Shown here one piece after another: positions 28,095-36,659 of a stretch of DNA of 64,000 nucleotides. The notes beneath the pieces are model-generated. The model saw only the letters and a program-made list of their open reading frames with translations, ran no database searches and was not told where the DNA came from. Position numbers and translations under genes: made by a program. The DNA lies in assembly GCF_001513975.1 (NCBI RefSeq), contig NZ_KQ947999.1, positions 1-64,000 of the forward strand, written 5' to 3'. The stretch's first letter is position 1, and the number at the start of each line of letters is the position of its first letter. This DNA comes from Streptomyces curacoi (GTDB taxonomy: Bacteria > Actinomycetota > Actinomycetes > Streptomycetales > Streptomycetaceae).

Positions 28095-28757
28095 TTGCCT
28101 CCAACAGACCCTTCGTCGCAGGTCGGACGGGCTGTAGGGGACTCGGAGCTGCCTCTGTCATATGCCGGAGGAGCCTTGCGGAATGGGGGATTCCGGGGGG
28201 CGTATTCCGTAGGAACGGCCCCGGAGGACCCTTTGGGCGGCCATGATGGGGGCATGGCGGGGCTGGAGGGTGTCGAACAGCCGCGGGGGCACGGTCGTGC
28301 GACTGCGGCGCGCTGGTCACCGGCGGCGGAGGACGAAGCCGCCTCCAAGGCGCTGGAGCTGTTCGGCAATCCCACGGAGGCGGAGGTTCCGCTCCCGTCC
28401 CGGCCCGAGTCCGCCGCCACGGCGCGCCGGCTGGCCCAGGTGGTCGTCCTGCGCCAGTGGGGCCTCAGCCCGAAGATGACGGAGGACGCGGTCCTGCTCG
28501 TCTCGGAACTGGTCGGCAACGCCGTCCGCCACACCGGCGCCCGCGTCTTCGGCCTCCGTATGCGCCGCCGCCGCGGCTGGATCCGCATCGAGGTCCGCGA
28601 TCCGTCCCGCGGCCTGCCCTGTCTGATGCCGGTCCAGGAGATGGACATCAGCGGCCGGGGCCTGTTCCTGGTCGACAAACTCGCCGACCGCTGGGGCGTG
28701 GACCTGCTGCCGCGCGGCAAGACGACCTGGTTCGAGATGAGAGTGGCGGACCGCTGA
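28095..28757 (+). CDS. RsbW-like ATP-binding regulatory protein (HATPase_c)
   Basis: This protein has up to 220 residues. The C-terminal 130 form a GHKL ATPase domain of the anti-sigma/serine-kinase type common in Streptomyces: RPESAATARRLAQVVVLRQW, the N box LLVSELVGNAVRHTG, the G1 box EVRDPSRGLP and the G2 box DISGRGLFLVDKLADRWG. Such proteins usually bind a sigma factor or anti-anti-sigma partner, but none is encoded nearby. TTG 28095 has GGGAG eight bases upstream. ATG 28254 is an alternative that would drop a 53-residue N-terminal region with poorer third-position GC, so the true start is uncertain. There is no membrane segment. Confidence 0.8.
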   Translation: MPPTDPSSQVGRAVGDSELPLSYAGGALRNGGFRGAYSVGTAPEDPLGGHDGGMAGLEGVEQPRGHGRATAARWSPAAEDEAASKALELFGNPTEAEVPLPSRPESAATARRLAQVVVLRQWGLSPKMTEDAVLLVSELVGNAVRHTGARVFGLRMRRRRGWIRIEVRDPSRGLPCLMPVQEMDISGRGLFLVDKLADRWGVDLLPRGKTTWFEMRVADR

Positions 28758-28766
28758 CGGCGCCGT

Positions 28767-29027
28767 GGTCACTCCTCGGCGCCGGGCGCGCCTTTCGGTC
28801 CGTCTGACGTTTGGGGACGAGGGCGCGCCATCCCCAGCCCCCACCCACCCGCTGGGGACGCGCCGGACGGGGGTCACTTGCCCATGCCCGGCAACGGTCA
28901 CTTCTCGGCGCCGGTCCGGCACTCTCAGCCCGTCCGGCGTTTGAGGACGAGGCCCGTTCAGGGCCGATAGCGGGGGTCTGGGGGCCGCAGGCCCCCAGGT
29001 ACGCGGGGTCGAAGGGGCGGAGCCCCT
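28767..29027. repeat. Dispersed intergenic repeat block (two degenerate copies plus hairpins)
   Basis: Within the 427-base gap 28758-29184, two related units lie at 28767-28821 and 28896-28951. Each runs from GGTCACT.CTCGGCGCCGG to a GTC...CGTTTG.GGACGAG end. The second copy, GTCCGGCGTTTGAGGACGAG, is a sequence I recall as very common between Streptomyces genes. After it come a perfect 9-bp hairpin (CTGGGGGCC, loop GCA, 28978-28998) and a 6-bp hairpin (AGGGGC, loop GGA, 29013-29027). These could also end transcription of the preceding gene. The remaining part before 29185 is AT-richer and probably holds the next promoter. Confidence 0.65.
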
Positions 29028-29184
29028 GGGGGATGGGACGGGTAGGGGCGGCGGGGGCGAAGACAACTGCGCGGCGCGACCCGTACAAGCCGCTTATCGG
29101 GTAAATCACACGTTTTCCGGCGCAATCCTCATTAAATAGTCCGGTGACCACCACCGACAGCCGCGCCGCACGGAAGACCTGCCG

Positions 29185-30366
29185 ATGAACCTCATGCACC
29201 GCACCCTCCTCGCCGGCGTCGGCCTCCTCGCGCTCGCCGCCTGCGGCACCGAGTCCGCCAAGGACAGGAACCGGGCCGACGAGTCCCCCGGCACCCAGGC
29301 CGCCATCCCCGCCCCGGTGAAGAAGAAGCCCGTCCAGGGACTGCCCGGCATGCCCCCCGTCCTCGACCCCAAGGACGTGTACGCCGCCGACCGCCCCAAC
29401 AAGCTGTCCCCGGTCGTCAAGGACTTCCCGTCCCGCGTCTACGTCCCCAACACCGAGTCGGACACCGTCTCCGTCATCGACCCGAAGACGTACAAGATCA
29501 TCGAGACCATCCCCGTGGGCCGCCAGCCCCAGCACGTCGTGCCCTCCTGGGACCTGAAGACCCTCTGGGTCAACAACAACCGCGGCCACACCCTCACCCC
29601 CATCGACCCGAAGACCGGCAGGGCGGGCAAGGAGGTGAAGGTCCACGACCCGTACAACCTCTACTTCACGCCCAACGGCAGGTACGCCGTCGTCATGGCC
29701 TCCCTCGACCGCGAACTCGTCTTCCGCGACCCCCACACCATGAAGCGGATCAAGACCGAGCCGGTCACCTGCTACGGCGTCAACCACGCCGACTTCTCCC
29801 TCGACGGCCGGTACTTCATCGTCTCCTGCGAGTTCAGCGGGGAACTCCTCAAGGTCGACACGGAGAAGATGAAGGTCATCGGCCAGCAGAAACTGCCCTT
29901 CGAGGGGGCCATGCCACAGGACGTCAAGGTCTCGCCCGACGGCAAGCGGTTCTACATCGCCGACATGATGGCCCACGGCATGTGGGTGCTGGACGGCGAC
30001 AAGTTCGACGAGCCGAAGCTCCTGCACACCGGCAAGGGCTGCCACGGCCTCTACGTCAGCCGCGACTCACGCGAGATGTACGTCTCCAACCGCGGCGAGG
30101 GCAGCGTCTCCGTTTTCGACTTCACCAAGAACAGGCTCACCAAGAAGTGGCACCTTCCCCAGGGCGGCAGCCCCGACATGGGCGGCGTCTCCGCGGACGG
30201 CAAGGTGCTGTGGCTGTCGGGGCGTTACGACGCCGAGGTGTACGCCATCGACACCCGCACCGGTGAACAACTCGCCCGCATCCCCGTCGGCAGCGGCCCA
30301 CACGGCCTCGCCGTCTACCCGCAGCCGGGCCGCTACTCCCTCGGCCACACCGGCATCTTCCGCTAG
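29185..30366 (+). CDS. YncE-like beta-propeller lipoprotein
   Basis: This is a 393-residue extracytoplasmic lipoprotein. The signal peptide ends in the lipobox LALAAC (Cys at about 20). A Pro/Lys-rich linker follows (to about 85), then a seven-bladed YVTN/YncE-type propeller to the C-terminus, seen in repeats such as RVYVPNTESDTVSVIDPKT, ETIPVGRQPQHVVPSWD, KVSPDGKRFYIADM and MYVSNRGEGSVSVFD. Some relatives are periplasmic metal- or cofactor-linked proteins, but the specific role here is unknown. ATG 29185 follows GGAAG; ATG 29194 is possible. No operon partner is obvious. Confidence 0.85.
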   Translation: MNLMHRTLLAGVGLLALAACGTESAKDRNRADESPGTQAAIPAPVKKKPVQGLPGMPPVLDPKDVYAADRPNKLSPVVKDFPSRVYVPNTESDTVSVIDPKTYKIIETIPVGRQPQHVVPSWDLKTLWVNNNRGHTLTPIDPKTGRAGKEVKVHDPYNLYFTPNGRYAVVMASLDRELVFRDPHTMKRIKTEPVTCYGVNHADFSLDGRYFIVSCEFSGELLKVDTEKMKVIGQQKLPFEGAMPQDVKVSPDGKRFYIADMMAHGMWVLDGDKFDEPKLLHTGKGCHGLYVSRDSREMYVSNRGEGSVSVFDFTKNRLTKKWHLPQGGSPDMGGVSADGKVLWLSGRYDAEVYAIDTRTGEQLARIPVGSGPHGLAVYPQPGRYSLGHTGIFR

Positions 30367-30455
30367 CCGAGGACGGGTTGACCGGCGGTCAGTGACACGC
30401 CGCCGTACGAGTGAAGATCCACGACGCGCCGCCGCGGGCCGGGAATCGTGCTCCC

Positions 30456-31088
30456 ATGATCACAACTCGCCTGCGGCGGCGAGCCACTGCCGCCGTCCTG
30501 TCCCTCTCGGCCGTCCTCGCCACGACGGCCGCCACGGCACCCGAGACCGCTCCCACCTCGGCTCGCACGACCGTCGTCAAGACCGCCGCCCCCGCCCCGG
30601 CCGCCTGTCCCGTCCAGTACGCCGACAAGATCAAGGCCGCCGCCGACCGCCGTGTCGACGTCGACCGCATCACCCCCGACCCGGCGTGGCGCACCAGCTG
30701 CGGCACGCTCTACCGGGCCGACGGCCGCGGCCCGGAGATCGTCTTCCAGGAGGGCTTCAAGCCCAAGGACGTGGAGAACGGCCAGTACGACCTGGAGCAG
30801 TACGTCCTGGTCAACCAGCCATCGCCGTTCGTCTCCACGACGTACGACCACGACCTGTACAAGAAGTGGTGGAAGTCGGGCTGGAACTACTACATCGACG
30901 CCCCCGGCGGCATCGACGTCAACGAGACCATCGGCGACACCCACCACTGGGCCGACCAGGTCGAGGTGGCTTTCCCCGGCGGCATCCACCGCAAGTACAT
31001 CATCGGCGTCTGCCCGGTGAACAAGACGACCAAGGTCGAGATCATGAGCGGCTGCCAGAGCAACCCGCACTACGAGGCCTGGCACTGA
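30456..31088 (+). CDS. Secreted pierisin/scabin-like mono-ADP-ribosyltransferase
   Basis: This 210-residue secreted ADP-ribosyltransferase starts at ATG 30456; the signal peptide (MITTRLRRR, then AAVLSLSAVLATTAATA) runs to about residue 30. The catalytic fold shows the R-S-E signature: Arg in TLYRADGRGPEIVFQEGF, the STT triplet in PSPFVSTTYD, and the Q-x-E toxin motif in ADQVEVAFPGG. The Gln before the Glu, together with the FVST and WKSGWNYYIDAPGGIDVNE segments, places it with the DNA/guanosine-modifying pierisin-scabin-ScARP group. S. coelicolor SCO5461 (ScARP) is, as I recall, its counterpart at this locus. It is likely exported to act on foreign nucleic acid or nucleosides. No antitoxin-like gene is adjacent. 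Confidence 0.9.
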   Translation: MITTRLRRRATAAVLSLSAVLATTAATAPETAPTSARTTVVKTAAPAPAACPVQYADKIKAAADRRVDVDRITPDPAWRTSCGTLYRADGRGPEIVFQEGFKPKDVENGQYDLEQYVLVNQPSPFVSTTYDHDLYKKWWKSGWNYYIDAPGGIDVNETIGDTHHWADQVEVAFPGGIHRKYIIGVCPVNKTTKVEIMSGCQSNPHYEAWH

Positions 31089-31107
31089 CGGCCCGGCGCT
31101 GACGCCC

Positions 31108-31743
31108 CTACCGGGCGAGCAGCAGCAGTTCCGCGCCCACCGGCCGATACCCGGCCGCCTGGAACGCCCGTACGCTGCGGGCGTTCCCCGGCGCGACCTG
31201 CGCCCACAGGGGCTCCCCGACGAGATGCCGGGCGGCGGTCACCAGCAGCCGCCCCAGCCCCCGGTGCCGTACGTCCTCGTCGACCTCCACCGAGACCTCC
31301 AGCCGCCCGGCGACCCCGCGCCCCATCACCAGCACCCCGCCCTGAGCGGTCCAGGCGCGCACCTCGTCGCGCCGCCCGCGGGCATAGCGGATCCGCGGGT
31401 GACCGGCGTCCTTGATCTCCTTCAGCGCGAGCGGCGGCTCACCCGGCAGCGGGGAGCCGACCAGGACGGCGTCGACGGTCTCGCACATACGGCCCGTCCG
31501 CTCGGTCAAGGCCGCCAGGAAGCGCGGGTTCATGGGGGCCGCCAGCGCGTCGCACTCCATGGCGCGCAGAGTGTCGTACACCCAGGCGGGATCCTCGTCG
31601 GTGAAGACGACGGAGTGCGCGGTGAAGGCGAGGACGCCGGCGTTCCGGTGGGAGGGCTGGGGCACGACCGTCGTACGGCCGTCCGCGGGCGGGAACACAC
31701 CCCGCGCCGCCGCGTCCAGAATGTCCCGCAGGGTCTGTGCCAC
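31108..31743 (-). CDS. GNAT family N-acetyltransferase
   Basis: This 211-residue cytoplasmic protein carries a GNAT fold in its C-terminal half. The acetyl-CoA loop is DVRHRGLGRLLVTAARHL (about 165-182), preceded by the strand VSVEVDED and followed by LWAQVAPGNARSVRAFQAAG. The N-terminal 90 residues (TLRDILDAAARGVFPPADG, VVFTDEDPAWV) form an extra domain. The substrate is unknown. GTG 31743 is selected because GAGGGAG sits 5-6 bases upstream; longer readings run into the promoter of the divergent EF-hand gene. The gene converges on the ADP-ribosyltransferase gene with a 19-base gap. Confidence 0.85.
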   Translation of the reverse strand: MAQTLRDILDAAARGVFPPADGRTTVVPQPSHRNAGVLAFTAHSVVFTDEDPAWVYDTLRAMECDALAAPMNPRFLAALTERTGRMCETVDAVLVGSPLPGEPPLALKEIKDAGHPRIRYARGRRDEVRAWTAQGGVLVMGRGVAGRLEVSVEVDEDVRHRGLGRLLVTAARHLVGEPLWAQVAPGNARSVRAFQAAGYRPVGAELLLLAR

Positions 31744-31888
31744 GGCCGCTCCCTCGTGCTCTTTCGAGTCATCGCCCCGCCCGGGTGGTCGCCGCACCGG
31801 CGGCGCGGGCGGGCAGTTAATCTGACCTGCGGCAGCAAGCCAGCACAACACGACAGACGCGAGCAAACGCGAGTAAAGGGGCGGACCG

Positions 31889-32107
31889 GTGGCGCACATC
31901 GACATCGAGGAAGCACGCAAGCAGTTCGAGCGCATCGATGCGGACGGTGACGGCACCATCACCGCCGCCGAGTTCAAGAAGGCCCTGGCTCAGGGCGGCG
32001 ACTGGAACGTGACCGAGTCGGTCGCCGAGGCGATCCTCAACAGCCGTGACCTGAACGGCGACAAGGTCGTGTCGTTCGAGGAGTTCTGGGCCTACCTGAA
32101 CAAGTGA
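31889..32107 (+). CDS. Small EF-hand calcium-binding protein (CabB-like)
   Basis: This 72-residue acidic protein has two EF-hands, DADGDGTITAAEF (about 17-29) and DLNGDKVVSFEEF (about 55-67). Both have ligands at positions 1, 3, 5 and 12 of the loop. It probably buffers or senses Ca2+ in the cytoplasm. S. coelicolor has a similar short protein, called CabB in the literature as I recall, at this position. GTG 31889 follows AAAGGGGCGG. The third-position bias and length agree with a real gene despite its size. Confidence 0.92.
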   Translation: MAHIDIEEARKQFERIDADGDGTITAAEFKKALAQGGDWNVTESVAEAILNSRDLNGDKVVSFEEFWAYLNK

Positions 32108-32116
32108 CGTCCGGGG

Positions 32117-32157
32117 AAGGGGCGCCCGGCCTGCCAGTGCGGCGAGGGGCGTCCCTT
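32117..32157. terminator. Terminator between convergent EF-hand and MOSC genes
   Basis: AAGGGGCGCCC (32117-32127) pairs with GGGCGTCCCTT (32147-32157) at 10 of 11 positions around a 19-base loop. It follows the EF-hand stop by 9 bases and could serve both strands. Confidence 0.6.
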
Positions 32158-32180
32158 CGTCGCGCCCGGCGCTCCTGACG

Positions 32181-32723
32181 TCACACGATCTCCAGGGGCC
32201 GGTGCGGCCCGTCCGGCAGCTCGACGGCGATCGGGTCCCCGGCCCGCACCACGCCCCCGCTGACGACGACGCTCATGATCCCGGACCTGAAACGCACCCC
32301 GCCCTCGTCGTCCCGTCCGACGACCTGCTTCATCAGCCCCTTCTGGAAGTCGTCGATCTGCGCACAGGGATTCCGCAGCCCGGTCACCTCGATGACGGCC
32401 TCGTCCCCGAGCCTCAGCCGCGTCCCGGTCGGCAGCCCCAGCAGATCGATGCCCCGAGTGGTGACGTTCTCCCCGAGCTCCCCGGCCGCCACCTCGAATC
32501 CGGCCTCGCGCACCTCGTCGAACAACTCCGCGTGGATGAGGTGCACCTGCCGCAGATTCGGCTGCGAGGGATCCCTCCGCATCCGGAACCGATGCTTCAC
32601 GGTCGCCCCCGCGTGCACATCACCCTCCACTCCGAGCCCGGCGATCAGCGTGATGCTGTCGCGGTTGGGCTTGGTGAACGAGTACGTCCCGTTACTGCTG
32701 ACGGCGGCGACAGTCCCACCCAT
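32181..32723 (-). CDS. MOSC domain-containing protein
   Basis: This 180-residue cytoplasmic protein consists of one MOSC domain, the beta-barrel of molybdenum-cofactor sulfurases and YiiM-type proteins that handle sulfur carried on Moco. The segments GLGVEGDVHAG, QVHLIHAELFDEV, GELGENVTTRGIDL and the conserved Cys in LRNPCAQIDDFQKG are all present. It has no PLP-dependent cysteine desulfurase domain, so it is the stand-alone type. ATG 32723 lies 9 bases after GGGGAG. The molybdenum enzyme it serves is not encoded here. Confidence 0.9.
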   Translation of the reverse strand: MGGTVAAVSSNGTYSFTKPNRDSITLIAGLGVEGDVHAGATVKHRFRMRRDPSQPNLRQVHLIHAELFDEVREAGFEVAAGELGENVTTRGIDLLGLPTGTRLRLGDEAVIEVTGLRNPCAQIDDFQKGLMKQVVGRDDEGGVRFRSGIMSVVVSGGVVRAGDPIAVELPDGPHRPLEIV

Positions 32724-32775
32724 GGCAAGAAGCTCCCCTGTTCCCGGCGACGAGTGCTTCGCCGCAGGCCGGAGC

Positions 32776-33333
32776 CTATGCGTTCTGGGCCCACTCACGC
32801 AGCGCGGCCTTGCTGGGGAAGTTCGCGACGTTCTTGTCCAGGGGGTCGTCGGTGTACTGGTGGAAGCGCCACTTGGCCTGGATGCGGGGCTTGCCCGGGG
32901 TCACGTAGTCGGCGATCCAGAGGCCGTCGCCGGCGTAGGACGTGGTGTCCACGTTCAGCCAGTAGTGCCTATTTGCATAGAGGATGACCGGATTATTCGG
33001 CCGCTTCTCCTTCACCTTCCGAATGAAGAGGTCCTTCTGGGCGTTGCTCGCATGCGTGCCCTCGCTCGTCGTCTCCCAGTCCACGGCGAGGATGTCGCCC
33101 GCTCTTTCGGGGGCCTTGCTGACGAAGTACTCCGCCTGGGCCGAGAGGTTGCCGGGCCAGAGGAAGTGGTAGAAGCCGACGACCAGGCCGGCGTCACGGG
33201 CGCGTTTCGTCTGGGCGGCGAGTTTGGGATTGACGTAGGAGCGGCCCTCCGTCGCCTTGATGAAGACGAAGGAGAGGCCGTCCGTGTCGTAGGACGAGGA
33301 CTGGTAGGCGCTGACATCGATGCCGCGGATCAT
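32776..33333 (-). CDS. GH25-like glycoside hydrolase (lysozyme family)
   Basis: This 185-residue single-domain protein has the GH25 muramidase barrel. The first acidic residue is in RGIDVSAYQSS, FVFIKATEG follows, then VVGFYHFLWPGN and the catalytic Asp/Glu pair in LAVDWETT (about 100). The C-terminal strand is WRFHQYTDDPLDKN. No signal peptide or wall-binding repeat is visible from ATG 33333, which has GGGAG at 7 bases. It may therefore be exported by another route or act at lysis. The barrel is short, but the DxE residues are intact. Confidence 0.85.
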   Translation of the reverse strand: MIRGIDVSAYQSSSYDTDGLSFVFIKATEGRSYVNPKLAAQTKRARDAGLVVGFYHFLWPGNLSAQAEYFVSKAPERAGDILAVDWETTSEGTHASNAQKDLFIRKVKEKRPNNPVILYANRHYWLNVDTTSYAGDGLWIADYVTPGKPRIQAKWRFHQYTDDPLDKNVANFPSKAALREWAQNA

Positions 33334-33427
33334 CGTAGGACTCCCTGAAGTGCTGGCGGGGGGAGAGGAGTTGGACTTGTTGTATGCCCCACCATGCTGC
33401 GGCTGATCCGTCACCGAGGGGGGAATG

Positions 33428-35116
33428 TCAGCGAATTCCTTCGGAGCGGACGAGGACGTCCCGCAAGGTGTCCAGGCCGGCGGGACCGCTCCGCAGAGCA
33501 CGCATGTGGAAGTCCTTGAGGTCGAACTCGCTGCCGCGGCCGGCCTTGATCTCATCGCGTATGGACAGCCACAGCCGCTCACCGAGCTTGTAGGCGGGCG
33601 CCTGGCCCGGCCAGCCGAGATAGCGGTCTATCTCGTCGATCGCGCGCGCTTCGTCGGTGAGTGTTCTGGTCCGCAGGAATTCCCGGCCCAGTTCGGGAGT
33701 CCAGCGCCGGCCTTCGTGGAACCCGGTGCCCGCCGGAATCTCCAGCTTCAGGTGCATGCCGATGTCGACGATCACCCGGGCCGCGCGGAAAAGGTGCTTG
33801 TTGAGCATGCCGAGCAGGTATCCGTCGTCGAGATACCCGAACTCCCGCATCAGCCGCTCGGCGTAGAGCGCCCAACCCTCACCGTGTCCGTCGATGAAGC
33901 ACAGCAGCCGCTGAAACCGGTTGAGCGTCTTCGTCACCACCGCCGTGCCGATCTGCAGGTGATGGCCCGGCACACCTTCGTGGTAGACGGTGCTGGCCTC
34001 GCGCCACGTCGGGAACTCCCGCTCGCCCTCGGGCAGTGACCACCACATCGTGCCCGGTCGGCTGAAGTCGTCGGCGGGGTTGGTGTAGTAGGCGCCCAGC
34101 CCGCCGCCCGGCGGAGCGATCCTGCAGTCCAGCCGCATCAGCTCGGCCGGGATGTCGAAGTGCGTCCCGTGCAGGTCGGCCAGTGCCCGCTCGGACAGCT
34201 CCTGCATCCACGCCTGGAACGCGGCCCGGCCTGTGACGCGGTACCGAGGGTCGCCGTCGAGTGTCCCGGCCGCCTCGGCCGGACCCGCCCCTGGCCTGAT
34301 CCGTCCCGCGACCTCGGTCAGTTCCGCCTCGATGCGGCCGAACTCGGCCCAGCCCCACGCGTAGGCGTCGCGCAGGTCCATGTCCGCCCCGATGAACTTG
34401 CGCGACCACAGCTTGTAGAGGTCCTCGCCGACCGCGTCCTCGTCCCCGGCCTTGGGAGCGAGAGCGTCACGGAGGAAGGCCGCCAGTTCGGCGTACGCCT
34501 GCCTGGCCGCGCGCACGCCGGCGTCGAGGTCGGCCCGCAGCGCACCGTCGACGCCCGGCACGCCCTCGGCGGACGCGGCGAGCGTGGCGAAGAAGGAGCC
34601 CGCGCCGGACCAGGTCTCGCACTGCTGGGCCGTCCGCCGCACCTGACGTGCGGCCGACATGACGCCCTTGTCCGCCGATGCGGACAGCGATGCCCGGTAT
34701 CCCGCGAGCGCCTCCGGCACCCGGGCCAGCCGTTTCGCGATCACCGCCCAGTCGTCGGCGGTTTCGGTCGGCATCAGGTCGAAGGCGTACCGGATGTCCT
34801 GGGCCGGGCTCGCCGTCATGTTCAGTGATGCCGCGGGCAGTCCGGCCTCGTGCATGTCGACGTCGACTTGGAGCCGCTCGGAGAAGACGGCCTTGGCGAT
34901 GCGCTCGCCCTCGTCCACCGGTTGTGCGGCCGCCATGTCGGCCAGCGCGGCCCTGGCGAGTCCGGCACGTACGGCGTGGCCGTCGGGAGAGAGGTCGGGC
35001 AGCCTGTCGTCGTGGCCGAGTATGCCGAACTCGGTGGCTGCGAGGGGGTTCAACCGGGCGTAGTCGTCCACATAGGCGTCGCACACACCGTGCACGCCGG
35101 TCGCTTCACGTGGCAC
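33428..35116 (-). CDS. DUF885 family hydrolase at the end of the peptide-synthetase operon
   Basis: This is a 562-residue DUF885 protein, a family related to zinc carboxypeptidases. The metal-site motif YHEGVPGHHLQIG lies at about 375-387 and the second conserved motif GHGEGWALYAERL at about 412-424; TYPEYG-type flanks are replaced by FRLLCFIDGHG. There is no signal peptide. GTG 35116 follows GGAGGAG at 6 bases and lies 14 bases after the stop of the adenylation gene, so it is the last gene of the operon. In this context it may remove an N-terminal protecting residue, process the peptide product or give self-resistance. These roles are inference; family members are poorly characterised. Confidence 0.85.
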   Translation of the reverse strand: MPREATGVHGVCDAYVDDYARLNPLAATEFGILGHDDRLPDLSPDGHAVRAGLARAALADMAAAQPVDEGERIAKAVFSERLQVDVDMHEAGLPAASLNMTASPAQDIRYAFDLMPTETADDWAVIAKRLARVPEALAGYRASLSASADKGVMSAARQVRRTAQQCETWSGAGSFFATLAASAEGVPGVDGALRADLDAGVRAARQAYAELAAFLRDALAPKAGDEDAVGEDLYKLWSRKFIGADMDLRDAYAWGWAEFGRIEAELTEVAGRIRPGAGPAEAAGTLDGDPRYRVTGRAAFQAWMQELSERALADLHGTHFDIPAELMRLDCRIAPPGGGLGAYYTNPADDFSRPGTMWWSLPEGEREFPTWREASTVYHEGVPGHHLQIGTAVVTKTLNRFQRLLCFIDGHGEGWALYAERLMREFGYLDDGYLLGMLNKHLFRAARVIVDIGMHLKLEIPAGTGFHEGRRWTPELGREFLRTRTLTDEARAIDEIDRYLGWPGQAPAYKLGERLWLSIRDEIKAGRGSEFDLKDFHMRALRSGPAGLDTLRDVLVRSEGIR

Positions 35117-35130
35117 CTCTGACTCCTCCT

Positions 35131-36630
35131 TCACGCACGACGGGCCGGGTCTCCGACCGGCATAGCGGCCAGCGCCTTGCGGTCGACCTTGCCCGCCCGG
35201 TTGAGGGGCATCTCGTCCAGCCACATGAAGAAGCGGGGAATCATATGGCTCGGCAACCGGTCGCGCAGCCGGCCGGTGATCACCTCGTCGGACGACCGTT
35301 CGCCGACCAGGAAGGCGACGATGGCGGCGCCCCCGGGTGTGTCCTCGCGGAGCAGCACCGCGGCGTCGACGGCTCCGGCGCACTCGCGCAGGGCGTGCTC
35401 GACCTCGCCGATCTCGACGCGGAAGCCCCTGATCTTGACCTGGTCGTCGATCCGGCCGAGGTAGACGTAGTCGCCGTCGGGCTGTAGCCGTACGCGGTCG
35501 CCCGTGGCGTACATGCGGGTGCCGGGTGTCGGCGCGAACGGGTCCGGCAGGAACACCGCCGCCGTGCGGCCGGGAAGTCCGAGGTAGCCCCTGGCCAGGC
35601 CGACCCCCGCGATGAACAACTGGCCCTCGGCGCCGGCCGGGACGGGCCGCAGGTCGTCGTCGAGCACGTAGGTGCGTACCCCTCGGACCGGACGGCCGAT
35701 GGGCACCCAGCTCGGTGTCGACGGGTTGCACCGGTACCAGGTGGCGGCGACCGATGCCTCGGTCGGGCCGTAGCCGTTGGCCACGACCAGGGGCGGAGAG
35801 TCCGCGAGCCCGACGCCGTCGAGCTGGGAGCCGCCGGTGATGACGAGACGGACGCCCGCCTGCGCCAGCCGGGGCAGGAGCGCCCGGCCGTAGGGCCCGA
35901 GCACGGCGGCCGGGATCTCCAGCGCGGTCACGCCGAGCGTGCGCACGGTGACCAGGATCCGGCTCGCGGGCAGATCGTCGTCGTCGCCGATCGCGACGCA
36001 GGCGCCCGCGCACAGCGGCATCAGCACATCGTGCATCGTGCTGTCGACAGCCGGCGCGGTCGTCCACAGCATGACGTCGTCTTCCCTGACCAGGTCGAGG
36101 TCCTCGATCGAGGCGACGATCAGATTGAGGATCCCCTCGTGCGGCACGCCGACGATCTTGGGACGTCCGGTGGAACCCGACGTCGTGATCGCGTACGCCA
36201 GGTCCAGCGGGCGTGGTCGGGGCAGCGCGGAGGTGTCCTCGTCCAGTGGGCCCGGGTCGTCTATGAGCAGCGCCTCGGGGCACCACTCGGTGGGGGCGGC
36301 GGCGAGGACCTGCTCGCATCCGGCGTCGTCCAGCACCTCCCGGTTGCGCCGGGGCGGATCGCCCGGATCGAGCGGCAGGCACGCCGCGCCGCAGCGCAGC
36401 ACGGCGACGAGGCCGGTCAGTGCCGCCGCGCTGCGGGGGGCCAGCAGCCCCACCACCGTTCCCGGGCCCGCGCCCGCGCGTCGCAGGCGGTGGGCCAGCC
36501 GGGCCGTCGCGCGGTCGAACTCGGCGTAGGTCCATGACCGCGCCCGCGTTCGGACGGCGGGGGCGTGCGGCCGCACGCGAACCTGGTGCGCGAACAGGTC
36601 GAGCACCGTACGCGGCCTGGATTCCACCAT
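35131..36630 (-). CDS. Stand-alone NRPS adenylation enzyme
   Basis: This 499-residue amino-acid-activating enzyme forms aminoacyl-AMP and loads a carrier in trans. Core motifs are present: A2-like PLDPGDPPRRN, A3 TTSGSTGRPK, A5 NGYGPTEASV, A7 YATGDRV, A8 GRIDDQVKIRGFRVE and A10 NRAGKVDRKAL with the essential Lys. It has no carrier or condensation domain. By eye, the specificity positions read D-S-H-E-I-G-G-V-A-K, with Asp235 keeping the alpha-amino anchor; I do not recognise a known substrate. ATG 36630 follows GAGGAG. It lies 29 bases after mbtH and 14 before the DUF885 gene. The free carrier protein at 40849 is its probable partner. Confidence 0.93.
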   Translation of the reverse strand: MVESRPRTVLDLFAHQVRVRPHAPAVRTRARSWTYAEFDRATARLAHRLRRAGAGPGTVVGLLAPRSAAALTGLVAVLRCGAACLPLDPGDPPRRNREVLDDAGCEQVLAAAPTEWCPEALLIDDPGPLDEDTSALPRPRPLDLAYAITTSGSTGRPKIVGVPHEGILNLIVASIEDLDLVREDDVMLWTTAPAVDSTMHDVLMPLCAGACVAIGDDDDLPASRILVTVRTLGVTALEIPAAVLGPYGRALLPRLAQAGVRLVITGGSQLDGVGLADSPPLVVANGYGPTEASVAATWYRCNPSTPSWVPIGRPVRGVRTYVLDDDLRPVPAGAEGQLFIAGVGLARGYLGLPGRTAAVFLPDPFAPTPGTRMYATGDRVRLQPDGDYVYLGRIDDQVKIRGFRVEIGEVEHALRECAGAVDAAVLLREDTPGGAAIVAFLVGERSSDEVITGRLRDRLPSHMIPRFFMWLDEMPLNRAGKVDRKALAAMPVGDPARRA

Positions 36631-36659
36631 GGCTTCTCCTCGTGTGGCTCGAAACGGCC

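Noticed and set aside
33428..36535. A long frame joining part of the adenylation gene to DUF885
   Set aside because: The upstream half is an out-of-frame reading of the A enzyme; DUF885 starts at GTG 35116 with a good ribosome site.
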